This document shows positions 45,743 through 58,560 of a DNA stretch of 64,000 nt, piece by piece. The stretch covers positions 7,998,001-8,062,000 of the forward strand of contig OW051495.1 in NCBI GenBank assembly GCA_932521035.1, read 5' to 3'. The DNA is from Oscheius dolichura (Eukaryota; Nematoda; Chromadorea; Rhabditida; Rhabditidae). The notes below the pieces were generated by a model. That model saw only the letters and a program-made list of their open reading frames with translations, did no database searches and had not been told where the DNA came from. Made by a program: the position numbers and the translations under genes. Every line of letters starts with the position of its first letter. Position 1 is the stretch's first letter.

Positions 45743-47220
45743 TCATAACCAGCTGTTTTTTAATTGATTAAAATAGAGTTCCCCTTCTTTTTCCTTGGTA
45801 ACTTGGTCTCTTGGAAACGTCCGACGGGCTTTTCGGATGAATATCCGCATGAAGAAAAGTTTCCACTCTTCAACGGTTAAAATGAAACTGAAATGAACAG
45901 GTAAAATTGCTCTAAAATGAATGATTATGATAATTTGTAGTGGAAACACAAACAACGACATGGTGAACTCAATTAGTGCCTGGACAGCTGTGACCAGAAG
46001 TTGATTGGATGAGAATACAACAATCATGGCCAGACAACAAAGAACAGAGGCTATTGTGGCTATCACGCTGAATCCGTAGCGGAGAAGCTGAAAATATAGG
46101 GAGTTCCATCTCGGGATCATGGAGAAGCTCCTTTTTTGATTCAAGCGAACAGGGAGCGTTTCTAAGGCAATTTCCATCATTGGAAGGCTATTTCAAATAG
46201 ATTTCTATTTAAAATTTACCTTAAAAATCCTCAAATTCTCTGCTATTTGGTAGCGAACACTCAGCCGACAACAGACTACAGAATGATTGCATTTATTCAG
46301 CCATTTCAGATTGTACCTCCAGAGAATGACGTAGCACTGAATAAATGGCATTTTATTAAAGATAAAGTGCTTTCTTACGATGACGGAACCGTTAGTAATG
46401 AACAAAACTTCCACGGAAAAGTACAGAAGATTGTTTTTGTCATCAAGAAGCGCCCAAGAAAGGGCTATAAAGATGACTACGGCTACCAGTAAGCAAATAA
46501 CCAGAACGAAGGGTCTCTTCTTCTTTTCGTAATCCTGAAAGTGTCTGTTGTAACGCTAATCAAAGTTTATTTGTTTTCGTTTACTTGGATAAATTATTGT
46601 ACAAATTGCAGACAAATTCGCGTCTGATTGTCATTTCCCAAACCCCACCACAACTGGGAGCAGCACTTGCAGGTACCCAGCAATTATTCAGATTGACGCA
46701 TGCATACTTCTTTTCAACCTTCTCGCTAGAAATTTTCATGTGATTTTGCTTAGTTATGCATGCGGGGTTAGCATTTCCATTAAATTCAATCTCACCGTCA
46801 AATAAATAGACGCAAAGACCCTTTCCAGCAAAGCTGTCGGCATGGCACAGGCCAGCACGTTGGCATAGACAGTCCGGACTGAGCATTGTATGGGAACGTA
46901 GTCAACAAGATCTGAAGCCTTTTCCCTGAAGAAAAATGGACAAAGAAACCTTGCCCGGTTAAAATCTTGGAAATAAACCAAATTCTGACTGCTGAAGCAG
47001 GAATATAGACGAGAGAAAACAATGCGATAATGATTGTATGATTCAAATGGAAAGCCTTCTTGGCGAACATGAGATATTCCAGTATACAGAGGAGAAAAGA
47101 ACTGATGAGAATGAAGAAGACCTCTAGAATGAGGAGACCAGTGTAGAAAATGGAATATTCAGAATTTATCAGATAGGAACTGTTTGGCTGAAGAAGAAGA
47201 AACACTCCTCCACCAAACAT
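45743..47220 (-). CDS. Chemoreceptor, sre-type 7TM GPCR (sre copy 4)
   Basis: Six exons: 47220-46950, 46911-46796, 46534-46379, 46336-46220, 46087-45954, 45911-45743; 963 nt, 320 residues. Starts M-F-G-G-G-V-F-L-L-L-Q-P-N-S-S-Y-L. Family marks are A-L-L-E-R-V-F-A-S-I-Y-L-T, D-Y-E-K-K-K-R-P-F, W-R-Y-N-L-K-W, L-S-V-R-Y-Q-I-A-E-N-L-R-I-F-K and an end at Q-L-K-N-S-W-L. Two donors are weak GTTT sites (after 46950 and 45954), but frame and homology fix them. Intact. Confidence 0.92.
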
Positions 47221-47809
47221 GCTGGAATATCAGCTTGTGATGAAGAAGCAGGTGTGGCCGTCAGCAGGCTTCAACAACACCTGCTTTTAACAAATAAGGG
47301 GCAATTCCTCGAAATCTTGATAGAGATAGTGAGGAGGCGATTTGGACGCGATGGACACGGTGGTTAAGTCTAAACGGTGGACACGGTGAACACGATGGTG
47401 CGATGGGCACGCTGGTCCACCGTTTAGGCTTAGCTCTTCGACCATCGAGGCATAGGGAATTAAGTCCAATGGTTCCGTCATGCTGAGGCTACCGTACTCC
47501 CCTATAAGCGCACCAGCGGCTCTATGGACGAAATCTACAGCGTTGGACCAAATCCAATCGATTTGTATCCTTTCAGAATAGACTCTGGCTATTTTGTAAA
47601 TCGAAAAATGCAAAATGGAAAGATTGAAGTAGGTTCGGTTGCACCGGAGCCCACAATTGCCAATTTCCCCCTTTCCTCCAAGGCTACATACTGAATAAGT
47701 GCGCTTTCTACGCCAGCGAGACGATTCAATTAGCCACATGGTAGAAATAAGATTGTCCAAGGAATCAAAATGAAACGCCCCTTTCTTGCACCATTCCACT
47801 TCTGCACTC
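47221..47809. other. Spacer with a short GGACACGGTG repeat
   Basis: Around 47350-47430 there is a run of diverged GGACACGGTGG / GAACACGATGG / GGGCACGCTGG units. They are framed by an inverted pair (TAAGTCTAAACGGTGGA at 47366 and its near complement at 47418). A 204-codon minus-strand frame spans it, but it overlaps the first exon of the next gene and follows the repeat, so I do not call it. Confidence 0.45.
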
Positions 47810-49357
47810 ATGCCGGGGTCTGTATCCATATACGACACAAGTATTACAATTGCTATGGCTAGTAGTAATGCGTTGAGTCTCTTTGTGGGTACTCCTGTCA
47901 ATATCTACATCATTTCCCGGCTGGTGGCTAAAGAAACAAAAAAGTCTAACTATTACCGTCTTCTAACGTTCATGTGCTGTATTGATGTTTATCAATCAGT
48001 ATTTGGGGAGTTGGATTTCTTGGCAGATGAACTTGTAAGTTGTTCAATATATTGTACCAAGGTTACGGTAGCTATTTGAGTGCATTGCTTCCATACTACT
48101 GTCTCCTTTTTAGGATTTGTATGCTATCGTTCCGAGGCCTCTATATCTCTTCCTACGGACAAATAATGAAATCCTATGGGATACATATAATCTCCAGTCA
48201 TTTCTGATCTTAATCGTCGTTATTCATTGGAAAACGGTCCTAAAAAAGTATCTGTAGATCTTTTCTTCTGTAAAAAAGAACCATTACAGGTCCCCAAAGT
48301 TAGACAAAGCCATGTATGGGGTAGCAATAACGTTGTTCGTGATATATGAGATCATGGATATTGGCTACCAGTACATTTACCTGCTCAAAATAGACAGACA
48401 GACAGATAGAGTGTTTGGGGACATCGTGGAGTATTTGGAGTATTTCTATTTTGGTTTTTATTCCCTTATCCTTATTTTCTACCTGGTGTCTGTTCGTACG
48501 GTTGATACACAAGGCTATTCACCGGTTACTCTTAAAGCGTATAAACGGATGGCTCTGGTGCATTTTGTACAGGTAACCCCTTCATTTTTCCTCTCCTGGA
48601 TTACGGTAATGATGTTTGGCCTATATTCTTGAGAAAAACAAATGCTATATAGTCCCTAGTACAACGGAAAGGATTTTCCACTAGGGACCATTTGGGAATT
48701 TAGCGAAAAAAAGTTGCCTACATTTCCAATTCGAGCCTGAAGTTCTGGCACTTTTGTTCTCCAAATTGCCAAATGGTCCCCAATGGACAGTCCAATCCGT
48801 TAGAAACGGATAACCGTCTTTCAAGAATCTTTCTATATAGTCTACTCATCGAAACGGCTCCAATGATCACCAATTTACTTTTACGCTCCCGTCAAATTCT
48901 ACAAATTAGTACACAAATTGACTCCGTTTCGTTGAGCCCAATGAAATTAACCACCTTGTACGGGGAATTAATATAACCCAATGCAGCAGCTCTCCCGTTT
49001 TCAGTGCTCATTTATTGAAACCCTGTTTATCTATCATTACGTAGGAGATTTCATATGGCAATACTTTTATTCTCTTTATGGAAAGGATAGAGCAAGCCGG
49101 AATATCTTGTACGATATTTATGATATATACGATGAGGTGAGGGCCGGCTTACGTTGGAAGATACAAGGAATCTATTACAGGTAGACATCGTAATACGGTT
49201 TATTTTACCCTGCATACGATCGCTCTTCTTATCCTGGGCCCTGAAAGGACTCCTCTACGCACAGAAGAAGGAACGGCAAGGCGACACAACGACATCCATG
49301 TCCAGGCGAAGAACAATGAACGCTGGTGGAAATCGAAATCGAGTCGGCAATGCATGA
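47810..49357 (+). CDS. 7TM receptor-like protein, family uncertain
   Basis: Five exons: 47810-48034, 48114-48253, 48290-48572, 49005-49136, 49181-49357; 957 nt, 318 residues. Hydrophobic segments fit a serpentine receptor: G-T-P-V-N-I-Y-I-I-S-R-L after TM1, T-F-M-C-C-I-D-V-Y in TM2, F-L-I-L-I-V-V-I-H-W, Y-G-V-A-I-T-L-F-V-I-Y, F-Y-S-L-I-L-I-F-Y-L-V-S-V, Y-H-Y-V-G-D-F-I-W and F-I-L-P-C-I-R-S-L-F-L-S-W. The tail is basic. Intron 3 (432 nt) holds a small inverted-repeat element. The exons on the far side of that intron are less certain than the first three. It is not srh, str or sre; srbc/srz-like is possible. Opposite in strand to the sre cluster. Confidence 0.65.
48651..48780. mobile_element. 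Small inverted-repeat element in a receptor intron
   Basis: Arms GGGACCATTTGG... (48684-48718) and its imperfect complement (48747-48780) enclose about 30 bp. Just upstream GTCCCTAGT pairs with ACTAGGGAC. MITE-like. It explains why intron 3 of the host gene is large. Confidence 0.5.
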
Positions 49358-50643
49358 GATTTGTGCAAACTATAAATAGTTTTATACTTTAACAGTATGA
49401 TGGACCCTGAATGTTATGTGCCTTTCTATTTTTGTCCATTCTGCGCATTTCAGCGATTGAATTAAGTGCGCCCTTTTCTGCACCTTGATTACTCGGTGAG
49501 TAAATCTGTACCGCGGTTGATCTTGAAATTCAATTGTTAATCCACGCGGGTGGCTCGATAAGGGCAGCAAACTTTCGTAAAAACGACGAGAAGTGCTGTC
49601 CCAGTAGGTACACCGTCTGCTTTCGTTTACACCAGAAATCTGAAAATAAAAACCCATTGCTTATTTTAGGGAACACGAAAATGTGTTTCAAGTTTCTAAT
49701 GGTGGTGGCTGTGGATGTTCTCCCTGTCCTAAAGTGAGCTGTTGAATGTGAACCTTTTATTTGATAAATGGCCAACATTTCCTGTTTTTGCAACAGAACA
49801 TCCTACATTCACCTCCATTCTAACAAAGTTCTGTTCCCCATGATCTTGAAATTCAATGTATTAATCCAAGTAGGTGGTATTCTGATCGTGGGGAGCTTTC
49901 TCAAGAAAAGTAAAAGGGATTCGCATCCAGGGGAGCACAGTCCCAAAAGAAGAAGGTCTTTTTCCATATTTCGATTCACAGCGACTCTGAGCATGAGTAA
50001 CTACAGTAAGTTGCTCTACAGGAAGACAGTAAAAGATTTGAGAGCCACCCTATGCGGAGAGAAGGATCAGCATGCTGTTTGGCATGGCTTTCAGCCTTCT
50101 TTGCTGGTTAGTTCCATTTGAATGAGCCCCCAAACTTTGCAGGGTCTTCCCGGTCAACATATCCTGATCCTGAACTGATCATCTCCTCCCTCCCCCTCGA
50201 AAATAAACAACACAGATTAAGGAATTGATTCATCTTTACTATTCGTTCTTTTGTTTTGATCTTTTCTCGTGTTCTTTTTTAACAGATGAAATACAAATGC
50301 TTTCATCTGTGTCTCTTGCACAATAACTACATACAATGTGATGTGAATAAACATTAAATACGGGGTGAAAAAGTGGTAGGGGAGAAGAACAACGGGAAGG
50401 AATAGAAAAGCTCATAAGAGGTACGAAGGAAACACGAACAAAAACAGAAAGAGAGAAGAAAAAGAGGAGGAGAAGTCTATATACAACGGGGGGAACAATA
50501 ACCGAATACTACCGGAAAGAAATGAATGGAAGGGGGCAGGGGGGCAAAGGGGGAAAACAAGCACAATGGGGAAGAAAAGGAGACCCAGAAAATTGGCTAT
50601 ATACAGGAAGAATGCCTTAGTTTGGTTTTCTTATTAAGTGTTT
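49358..50643. other. Intergenic with a diverged duplication
   Basis: TGATCTTGAAATTCAAT with about 50 following bases occurs at 49525 and again at 49840. The second lies in a 117-codon plus-strand frame (49768-50121) with a hydrophobic then basic-serine stretch. It could be a receptor tail relic, but there is no supporting exon. The right part is the 3' flank of the kinase gene. Confidence 0.4.
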
Positions 50644-53600
50644 TTAGAACTCAAAGTCCCATCCCGTTTCATCGGTACCCGTGGCGAAGTTGTCGAACGC
50701 TGGGAATGTATCAAAATTTGATGTGTCCACGTCCGAATGCACCTGAAAATGATCAGAATTTAGTGGAGATAAAAGAGACGACGGGATCCAAATTCTATTT
50801 TTATTGATAGTAAATGGAGGAGGCCGAGTTCTTTGATTATTACGGTAGTGCACTTTGTCTTGTTTACAAATGAAAGAGGGAGACAATTTGAACCCGGGCC
50901 GAAAGGTTCTAGAGATCGGAAAGATTACGGTAGGTAGCAAAGTACATTTCCCACCAAAATTTACTTCAAAACTTTTGAAATTTCTTGTAGAACTCAAATT
51001 TTACTCTAGAAATGTCAGAAAATGGCTATAGTAAGCAAAACAAAAGCCTCTCCCCTGATTTCCCTTTGAAAATCCCAGAAAATTGAGAAATTTCGCAATA
51101 GGACTCATTGCTGGCCAAATTACGGTAGAAAACTCACTTTAGGAAGGATTGGTGGCTTCATTTTGTGTGTCCTAAAGAGTTCAAAGTCGAACCCTTGGAA
51201 CCATGGATGTGTCCTGATCTCGGCCACATTTCCATATCCTAACCGCTCAGAAGCTTCTTTCACACAAAGTGACAACATCATATCTACGGCGTCTTTAGCG
51301 ATAAATCTAAAACCCCTTCATTATTCCAAATTCCTTGAAAATAGCTTACCTAGGCCAGGCCCATTTGTTGAAACCTCTCAAGATGGCGTTATACGTAACC
51401 ATCGGGTCGGGGCTAGAGAATGGTGGAGCTCCTGTCAGCAGCTCGTACATGAATATTCCTAAGGCCCAGTTGTCGACGGAGAGATCGTGCCCCTTATTCA
51501 GGACGATTTCCGGGGCTACGTATTCCGCCGTGCCGCAGAAGGTCCACGTCCTGCCTTCCTTCAATTTCTTGGCGAAACCAAAGTCCACCTGAAACGATAC
51601 AGAATAAGTAATGGGTTGCTGTAGAGCTGTGGCTGTTTTCAGCTATCTAACTGTGGTAAAAACTCACCAATTTAGGGACACCATTCCTATCCAAGAGAAC
51701 ATTCTCCGGCTTGAGATCTCTGTAGACAATTTGTTTTCTATGCAAATATTCTAGCGCTTCCAATGCTCCAGCACAGTAAAACCGCGTTGTGTCATTCTCA
51801 AATCGGCCCCTAAAATCGGGAAAATTACTTTCGGGGAGAGGGGGAAAGGACTCACACTCGCTTCAAGATGGTCCATATCTCTCCTCCGAGGAGGGGCTCC
51901 ATCAACATGTAGACTCTCTCCTTATCCCGGAAAGTCTTATACAGCCGAACGATGAAGTCACATCGGACACTCATCAGTATTTTCCTCTCGGCCACAACGT
52001 GATTCTCCTGTTTTGTTTCCCGGATGTGGGCTTTGTTCATTGTCTGAAAGGGGAAACATTAGATTTCTCGTTTTTTAAATATAATTAGCTGTCTTACTGT
52101 GCCCCTCAAACCCAGGATAAAAGGGCAAAAAACTCACTTTCAAGGCGTAAGTCTTGTCATATCCTTTGACGAGCTCTACACGGCCGAATCCCCCCATTCC
52201 GAGGGTGGCCACGGTCTTGAGATCAGATAATTCCACATGCATTGCCGTATCACTTATACTGAAAAGAAGGTCATTTAATTCTCCATTTTAAAGAGGGTGT
52301 AGCTGGCAGAAGCACGTTTCAATGCCACAAATAGACCTCCCTATCTATGCCTTTCTAAAGTTCCGGTTGTTTTGTTTTCTCGCCCCCTAGCCTGTCATTG
52401 GCATATTGGTGGTTTGGTCTTTTGGCTCTTCTCTCTCTCGCACATTTGCCTATTAGTCGCCCACCGTGCGGGCGGCCGCCATACGGACCATCACCTGTTG
52501 TGTTGTGCCTGCGATTTATTCGGGCCCCCCTCGCGTCGTATCTTCCAAAGATCAAACAAATACAGAGCCATGACTACGGGTGGTGGCCTTCTTCTCCCCA
52601 CTGTCCACCCTTTGGTGTTTCCCTTTGTTTCTCTCTGGTCAATTATATAAGTGAAGGCCACTGTCCACCCCCTGGCGAAAGAGAGCAAATAGCCCCAGCC
52701 CAGCGGCACATGTCGCGCACGTGCCCTACAAGGAACAGAGCACCTGCAGCTGTTTTTGCTTTTTCCTTGCTCTGCTCCGGCCGGTCTTTCAAAATAATTT
52801 TGCACGGGATATTATAGTCTGAGCGAACTTTGGAACAGTAATAAGTTCAGCTGGCGCGGCTGTTGCCTCGGTCTCCCGGAACTTTGTGTGTTCCCGGATT
52901 TCTTCACGTGAACAGATCGTGACCGGGTTCCAGATGCAGCCTGTTGCTTCTCTCTTCTTCAAAAAAATCTTTTTACATTTGATCAATGAACGTTCTACGG
53001 AAAAGGGGGGACAAAGTACTTCAATAGCTTTATCAGAGAGACAGCGTGGGGATAAAAATATCTCGAGATGCGGCTCTAGATAAGGAGGCGAGTAGACTGT
53101 AAATGAAAGAGAAAGTTCACTGCAAAAGGGGCCGCATTAAAATGGAGCAGAGTACAACGGGTTTTTGAGCCCTTCTGGGTGCGTTTTAGGTACAAAAAGA
53201 TGACCGGGATTGAATCACACGAGGGGTCTACTCATAAAGAACGGAAATTTTCAACGACAGGACGGTGAAACGTTTGTACCCGGAAGGAAACTGTCCTCAG
53301 GGCGAAATACAATACTTACGGTACTGGGAGTACAGTAGTACCCGGTAAATTACCAATTCGGCCCGTTCTGAGCGTTTATTCCTTTATAGAACTGGAAGAA
53401 ATAGAAAGGGGTACTGTAAGGGTTATTTTGGGCTTTTAGGAGAAAATTTTGTAGGATTTCGGGGCCTTTTCTTGTTGTGACTCTATTTTACCCCAGAAAT
53501 ACGGTAATTTTGAGTTTTCTCTGTCCTTGGAAATCGGCGGACCCTTTTTTTACATTTCCAAATCTCCTGATCCGTTGAATAGGCTCCCTCTCGTCCAGGA

Positions 53601-56600
53601 CAGGGATCCCCTTTCTCACCGCGCCTTACTCATTTTACCCCTCTTATGACAGTTCTTCCCCGTCCCGAGGTTTTCCCAACCATCATCCCACCCCTTACTC
53701 ACCTTGATATAGGCTTTATTTCTTCATCCAAATCAGCTGTATCCAGAGCTTTACATAAAGATTCGACATGCATCTTCAACAAAATGACTGGTTCGGCGTC
53801 TGCCACAATTCTTTGTTCACGAAATCTGAAACCATCTACCACCAGAATTAGTTTTCAAACTTTTAAGGGAGATAATTTTTGGATTAATAAAAAAAGAACA
53901 AAGGGGTGATAATAAGGTGCCAAGGAGAGCAGTACAGTAATAAAATAATTAGCGCCAGTAGCTTCCCAACCTAGGGGTTGAGACACGACGACACAATACA
54001 CGACTAGGGGTCCAGCTGTGTTGGGCGGGGCCGGGCTCCGCCTTTAACCACCACGCGACGATTTTTGATAGCATGCCCAGTGGGGGGGAGAGAGAGTGGA
54101 AGACAGTTCAGGTGATTAGAGATCAAAATGTCACTGGTTTGGAGGACAAATATTCAATTTAGTAGCAGACAAGGAGGAGAGCAGGCCCCATAATAGGAAG
54201 ACGACTTCCCGGTGGCGTTTTCGCTCATGGAAATGAAGAAGGAAAAAATGGAAAGCGAGAGGGAGACGACTCTATTGACAGAGACGGTGAAGGTGATGAG
54301 AAGGGAGAGAAGGGAGAAGAAAGCAAAGCCGGATGTTGGGGCAGGGCGGTGTGTGCGGGCTGTTTGCCTTGAAGACACAGAGGAGGCAAGATGAACACCC
54401 AAATTATACTCAATTTCAAGGGTGGTCCAGATAGTTTCCTCTGGCTTTTAATTGGAAGAGATCCAAGCTGTGCTCTCAGTTCAATTTATGGAAAAAGGGC
54501 AAAAATAAAGGTGCTAAAAAGGGAAACGAGGGAGTTCTGCCGCGCCAGCTGTGCTCACAGCCAAAATGGAGCCTGACTGCGAATTAAACAATCTACGCAG
54601 CCAAATGTTTCAAAATATGATCCTCAGCCTCGCAAAATAAGGTACGGCAACCCAAGACCTCTCTGTTATGATCCCTATGATCCAACAGTAACCTAAGGGA
54701 TCACTAGGTGATCGCTCTGAACTGTATAAACAATATTGCCCTTCTCCCAATTTGGTGCAGACAGCGCGCGTCTTTTATTCTCCTTCCCTTTAAAATAAAC
54801 CTCTACGTGCGAGAGCGGATCGTTGTTTATTTTTTTCTTCTTAACAAGTACAACAACTTTTAGGTTTCTGATCCCCCCTCTTCCTCGAACTCGTTTTTAG
54901 ACGTAGACGGATATTTTCTATTTTCTGAGGGAAAGGGGGTGGCTATCTTTACAGTTTGGTCAGGTTTAAAATGAGGGATCAAAACAAGAAGTGTGTTTTG
55001 TGTGTGGGAGGAATCGTATGGGGGAGAATATTAGACAGGGGTGGCGGATTATTTCTAAATCTGAATAAAAAAGAGGGTTTGGAGAGCCGAAGCCTTCAAG
55101 GAAGGCGAAAGCAATAGAAATCGGCCAAAAAAGCGGTAAGGCCCTAATGTTAAAGGAACTGTCAGGGACCTTGGCGCCGGGGGCAGTGATCCCGCGGCGA
55201 CTGCCCCCACAAGCGTCCCTTGCCTCTGGCGCGCATTTGAATTTTGAACGTTTTAGCGCATTTCTTCGTATTTTATAGCTTAATCAGCCTTCTACTATTG
55301 ATGAAAAGTAAGGCCAAGTGATCAAAATAAACGTTAAAAAACCAAAAAAACTTGTGAATTGCGCATGCGTGAAAAGCTCATTTCCCGGGCTTTCTCAAAG
55401 CCCGCGAAAATCTACAGTCAGCTTCCTAGGTCCCTGACAGTTCCTTTAAGCTCCTTTACAAAAACTGTCTTTTACCAGTTCGTGACCGGGATTTTAGAAT
55501 AGTAGAGCTTCATATTTGAATTTCCCACTATATTCCCAGGTCTAAAATGGTTATTAGATCACGTTCAAACGCGCGACTTATGGTAATTTAGAATACGCTC
55601 CAAAAAAAGGCCATGAAGGTGAATAAGAGCGGCGATAGGCCGACCCAGACAGAGCAAACTTGAAAGACGCGACTAATCTGGATTGTTTGAAGACTTTTTG
55701 TTTCTCCAAAAGGACCGCCTCGATTTTTAGTGGTTTGTATTGTTTCAGAGCGAAAATTACAGATAACCGCGTGCCGAACTCGTTTTCTTGCAAAGTTTCC
55801 ACATTGTCCTTAGCCAGCTGATTAGGAAGTGATATTTCATAAGAAATCATATGTCATCGAGAGGAAATCAAAATGACCAAAGTACTCTACAAAGAAATTG
55901 GGTTGAAAACAATTCAAAAGTCTCATAAACAGCGTAAGACCCAGGAGACAGAGAGAGCGAGGCGGTAGTAAAGTATCAAAACATAACAGAAATCGGAGAG
56001 AGAGGAAAAAGTCAACGTGTCTGGTTCTTAAAATGGACAACAGACTGGTTTCTGGACTATTTATATGGAAAATCGGAGAATGGATAGATTCTTGATCTTC
56101 TAACTTTAGCTTGACCTCCTTTTTCGCTTTCCTCATCCTCTCACCCTCTCTTGGTAGCTTTATGGATAATAGTTGTCGTTTGACCGGGTGAAAAAGGGTA
56201 GAAGATAAAGAAATGAGGGGGAAATGTCTGATCTATGAGGGAAATGAACCAGAGAACGTTTTGAAATGGTTCCAAAGCGTGGCTGAGGTCAGCGGGGGCC
56301 GAGTCACAGCCGTGCCGGCCTGAGGTGAACAGTCTTGGGAGCAACAGAGACTCGCGCGGTTGGAAGTCAGCCGATTACGTTTTCCAACTACTTATCCCCA
56401 AAAATAACACCAGGAGAGAGAGTCGTCTCCTCTCCGATGAATTTTCTCGCACAAGATTAAGAAATGACTTAATTTTCAACCTCGGCCTCTCGCCTCACGG
56501 CCTTCTCTCTCACCCGATTACTTCTCTCCTTCACGTGGCCGACCACAGCACCTTCTCTTCTCTCTGTCAACTTAGTTTTGCTAAAGTTAAGTCGATCAGA

Positions 56601-57548
56601 GGCAGTCTGTCTGCTCCCGGACGAGTCTCGAAAGCATAACTCGTTTTGTCAACTGAATTGCGTGCCAACTTTCTCCCTTTTCTCTCTCTCTCCCGAAATC
56701 TTCATCACGTGGTTCCATAGTAAAAAAAGGCAATTTGATGTTGACTATCTTTTACGCTGTGCCCTTGCCACTGCATCATTTCTCCCGAGACAGTTAGCAG
56801 CCAGCAAAAGATACGGGAGGCAGGTAGTGACGCGCTCTACTGGAACTCGTCTCCTTCTCTTCTCTTTCTCGCCATCAGCAGCATGGGACCGAAAAGAAAT
56901 TTGTCACGTGTATCACATCAAATGCAGCCTGTCATTTAAAGAAGTAAGAGAAGAAGCCGGCGCGACAAGATTTTTGGACACTTTAGAGGGGGCAGAAGCG
57001 TGAACTGTGGCTTTCAGTAAAGTTGCCCTTTTGATGTGCTTGCTATATTTTCAAACTGTTTATTTTTCCCGCCGGGTTGGGAGGATAAATTGTGGCGTGT
57101 CGGGCTGTTGTTATTGTGTTCTATTAAAACTCACATGAGATCGCCGAAGGAATAAAAGCAATCTTTAAAGATTGCCTTGTCTGGGAAGGGGGAAAACAGG
57201 AAAACACAGTTAAACTGGCAAACAGCTCCCACACCACTTTTCCGCAGCGGACAAGGGTGATAAATATAACATTGAAAGGGAAGAAGAATTAGTCAGAGCA
57301 TAGATCCTTATAAGAATGAACCCAGGGACCTGGATGGGTCCCGAAGCGAATACAAGGAGTGTGATCGCTTCAGGACCTTTGTAGGAGAGAGTTTCCCGTT
57401 AGAAATCGATGAGGAATTTTAACAGCAAGTGATGTGTTGATTTTTTGATAGTAAAAAGTGTGCCGACTCACCGTGATCGGTCACGACGAAGCTCGAAATC
57501 TTGACCAGGTCGAAGAACTTCGTATTGTTCACCAACTTCCAAATATAC
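50644..57548 (-). CDS. cGMP-dependent protein kinase (3' portion of gene)
   Basis: Eight exons on the minus strand: 57548-57472, 53825-53703, 52258-52138, 52043-51856, 51809-51668, 51588-51350, 51306-51138, 50742-50644; 385 residues visible. The first two encode the end of a cyclic-nucleotide-binding domain ([18 protein letters not shown]). The rest is a complete AGC kinase: [40 protein letters not shown], an activation-loop [10 protein letters not shown] and a PKG-type end at G-W-D-F-E-F. All catalytic residues are present. The gene is 5'-incomplete: the N-terminal leucine zipper and first binding domain are not seen and may lie past 64000. Intron 53826-57471 is 3.6 kb. It resembles the C. 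elegans EGL-4/PKG-2 group; I cannot choose between them. The binding segment lacks the usual F-G-E. Confidence 0.9.
55150..55449. mobile_element. 300-bp MITE with 21-bp TIRs and TTAA ends
   Basis: Both ends carry TTAAAGGAACTGTCAGGGAC(C) as perfect inverted repeats (55150-55170 and 55429-55449). The outermost bases are TTAA on each side, the target duplication of piggyBac-type elements. GC-rich inner palindromes (GGGGGCAGT...ACTGCCCCC near 55180) follow. It lies in the large kinase intron. No coding capacity. Confidence 0.8.
57336..57376. repeat. Short palindrome GGGTCCCGAAGCGA
   Basis: GGGTCCCGAAGCGA at 57336-57349 pairs with TCGCTTCAGGACC at 57364-57376. The same pair of ends occurs at 58561-58621. 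Confidence 0.55.
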
Positions 57549-58560
57549 CTGAAAAAATGACTATTTTTAGGGATACTTCCGGTCTACAGTAAAATGTTAG
57601 CCAGGGAGCGAGCTGATCGAGTCTTTGGTCAACAAGTAATCACGCTCCAAATATGAATTAATGAGGAGTGGCCTCATACAGTCAAGAAGGGGGCTTACAG
57701 TAAGATTTTATCGCAACTTATCCCTCTGTCCCTATTTTCCCCTGTTTTCGCATTGTTTAGATAGTTTCACCCACCAAATGGGCCAATTTTATTGTACTAG
57801 AGGTGTTAACTTTCATGCTATCAAACCCGCTCTTTTCGATAAAAGGAAGACGACGCGTGACGATCGTTTTTTGTTGTCTCCTAATGCTGGCCCCACGTGC
57901 TCGTGCCCTTCGTCCTTTCATCTTCCGAGAGAGAGCGAGAGCGAGTACAGACCCCCTGATAAGCGCCATCTCTCTGTTCCTTCTAGACACACACGGGTCT
58001 CTAACAGGACGTTCTGGTTGTTTTAAAGAGGGGCCGCATGCGTTTTCCACGCTAAGTCTTATATCAGAACACGTGTGTTCCTCTACGTCTCTCTTATCGT
58101 ACAGGGTCACACATCGTCTTATCTTCCTCGCCCTGATGGGTGGAAGTAGTAATAGAAGAAAAGGGCTACTTTTTGAGAAATGGAGGGTCTAAAACAGTGA
58201 CAGACCTTTAAAGCAGGAAGACGCTTTTCTCCTTGAGGAGGAAGAAGGGCAAAATTAGAAGAGCACCATTAGTCGACCAGTTCATCTCAAAGCCGAAAAG
58301 GCACACCACCTCCTCTCGGCGTAAATACACCAGCAGTGCAAATGAGCAGCGTCACTTTTAGGAACACAGGGGGCCTGATTAGCACCGGCTCTTTGGCTGG
58401 CGCGAGCGAGACGGCGACCGGAGGATCCGGACAGGGGGGCGCAGTCGTGGCGTCACTTTGCTATCCGGGACGGTTGTCCGCAGTGCATCACTAAACACTC
58501 GCCCTGGGACATTGAGGGGGCATCATAGGAATTATTAGAATTTAATGAATTTCTTCAACA

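Noticed and set aside
47287-47901. 204-codon minus-strand frame
   Set aside because: Runs through a GGACACGGTG repeat and overl­aps the first exon of the better supported plus-strand 7TM gene.
50526-50807. 93-codon plus-strand frame
   Set aside because: Lies antisense to the last kinase exon and its 3' flank.
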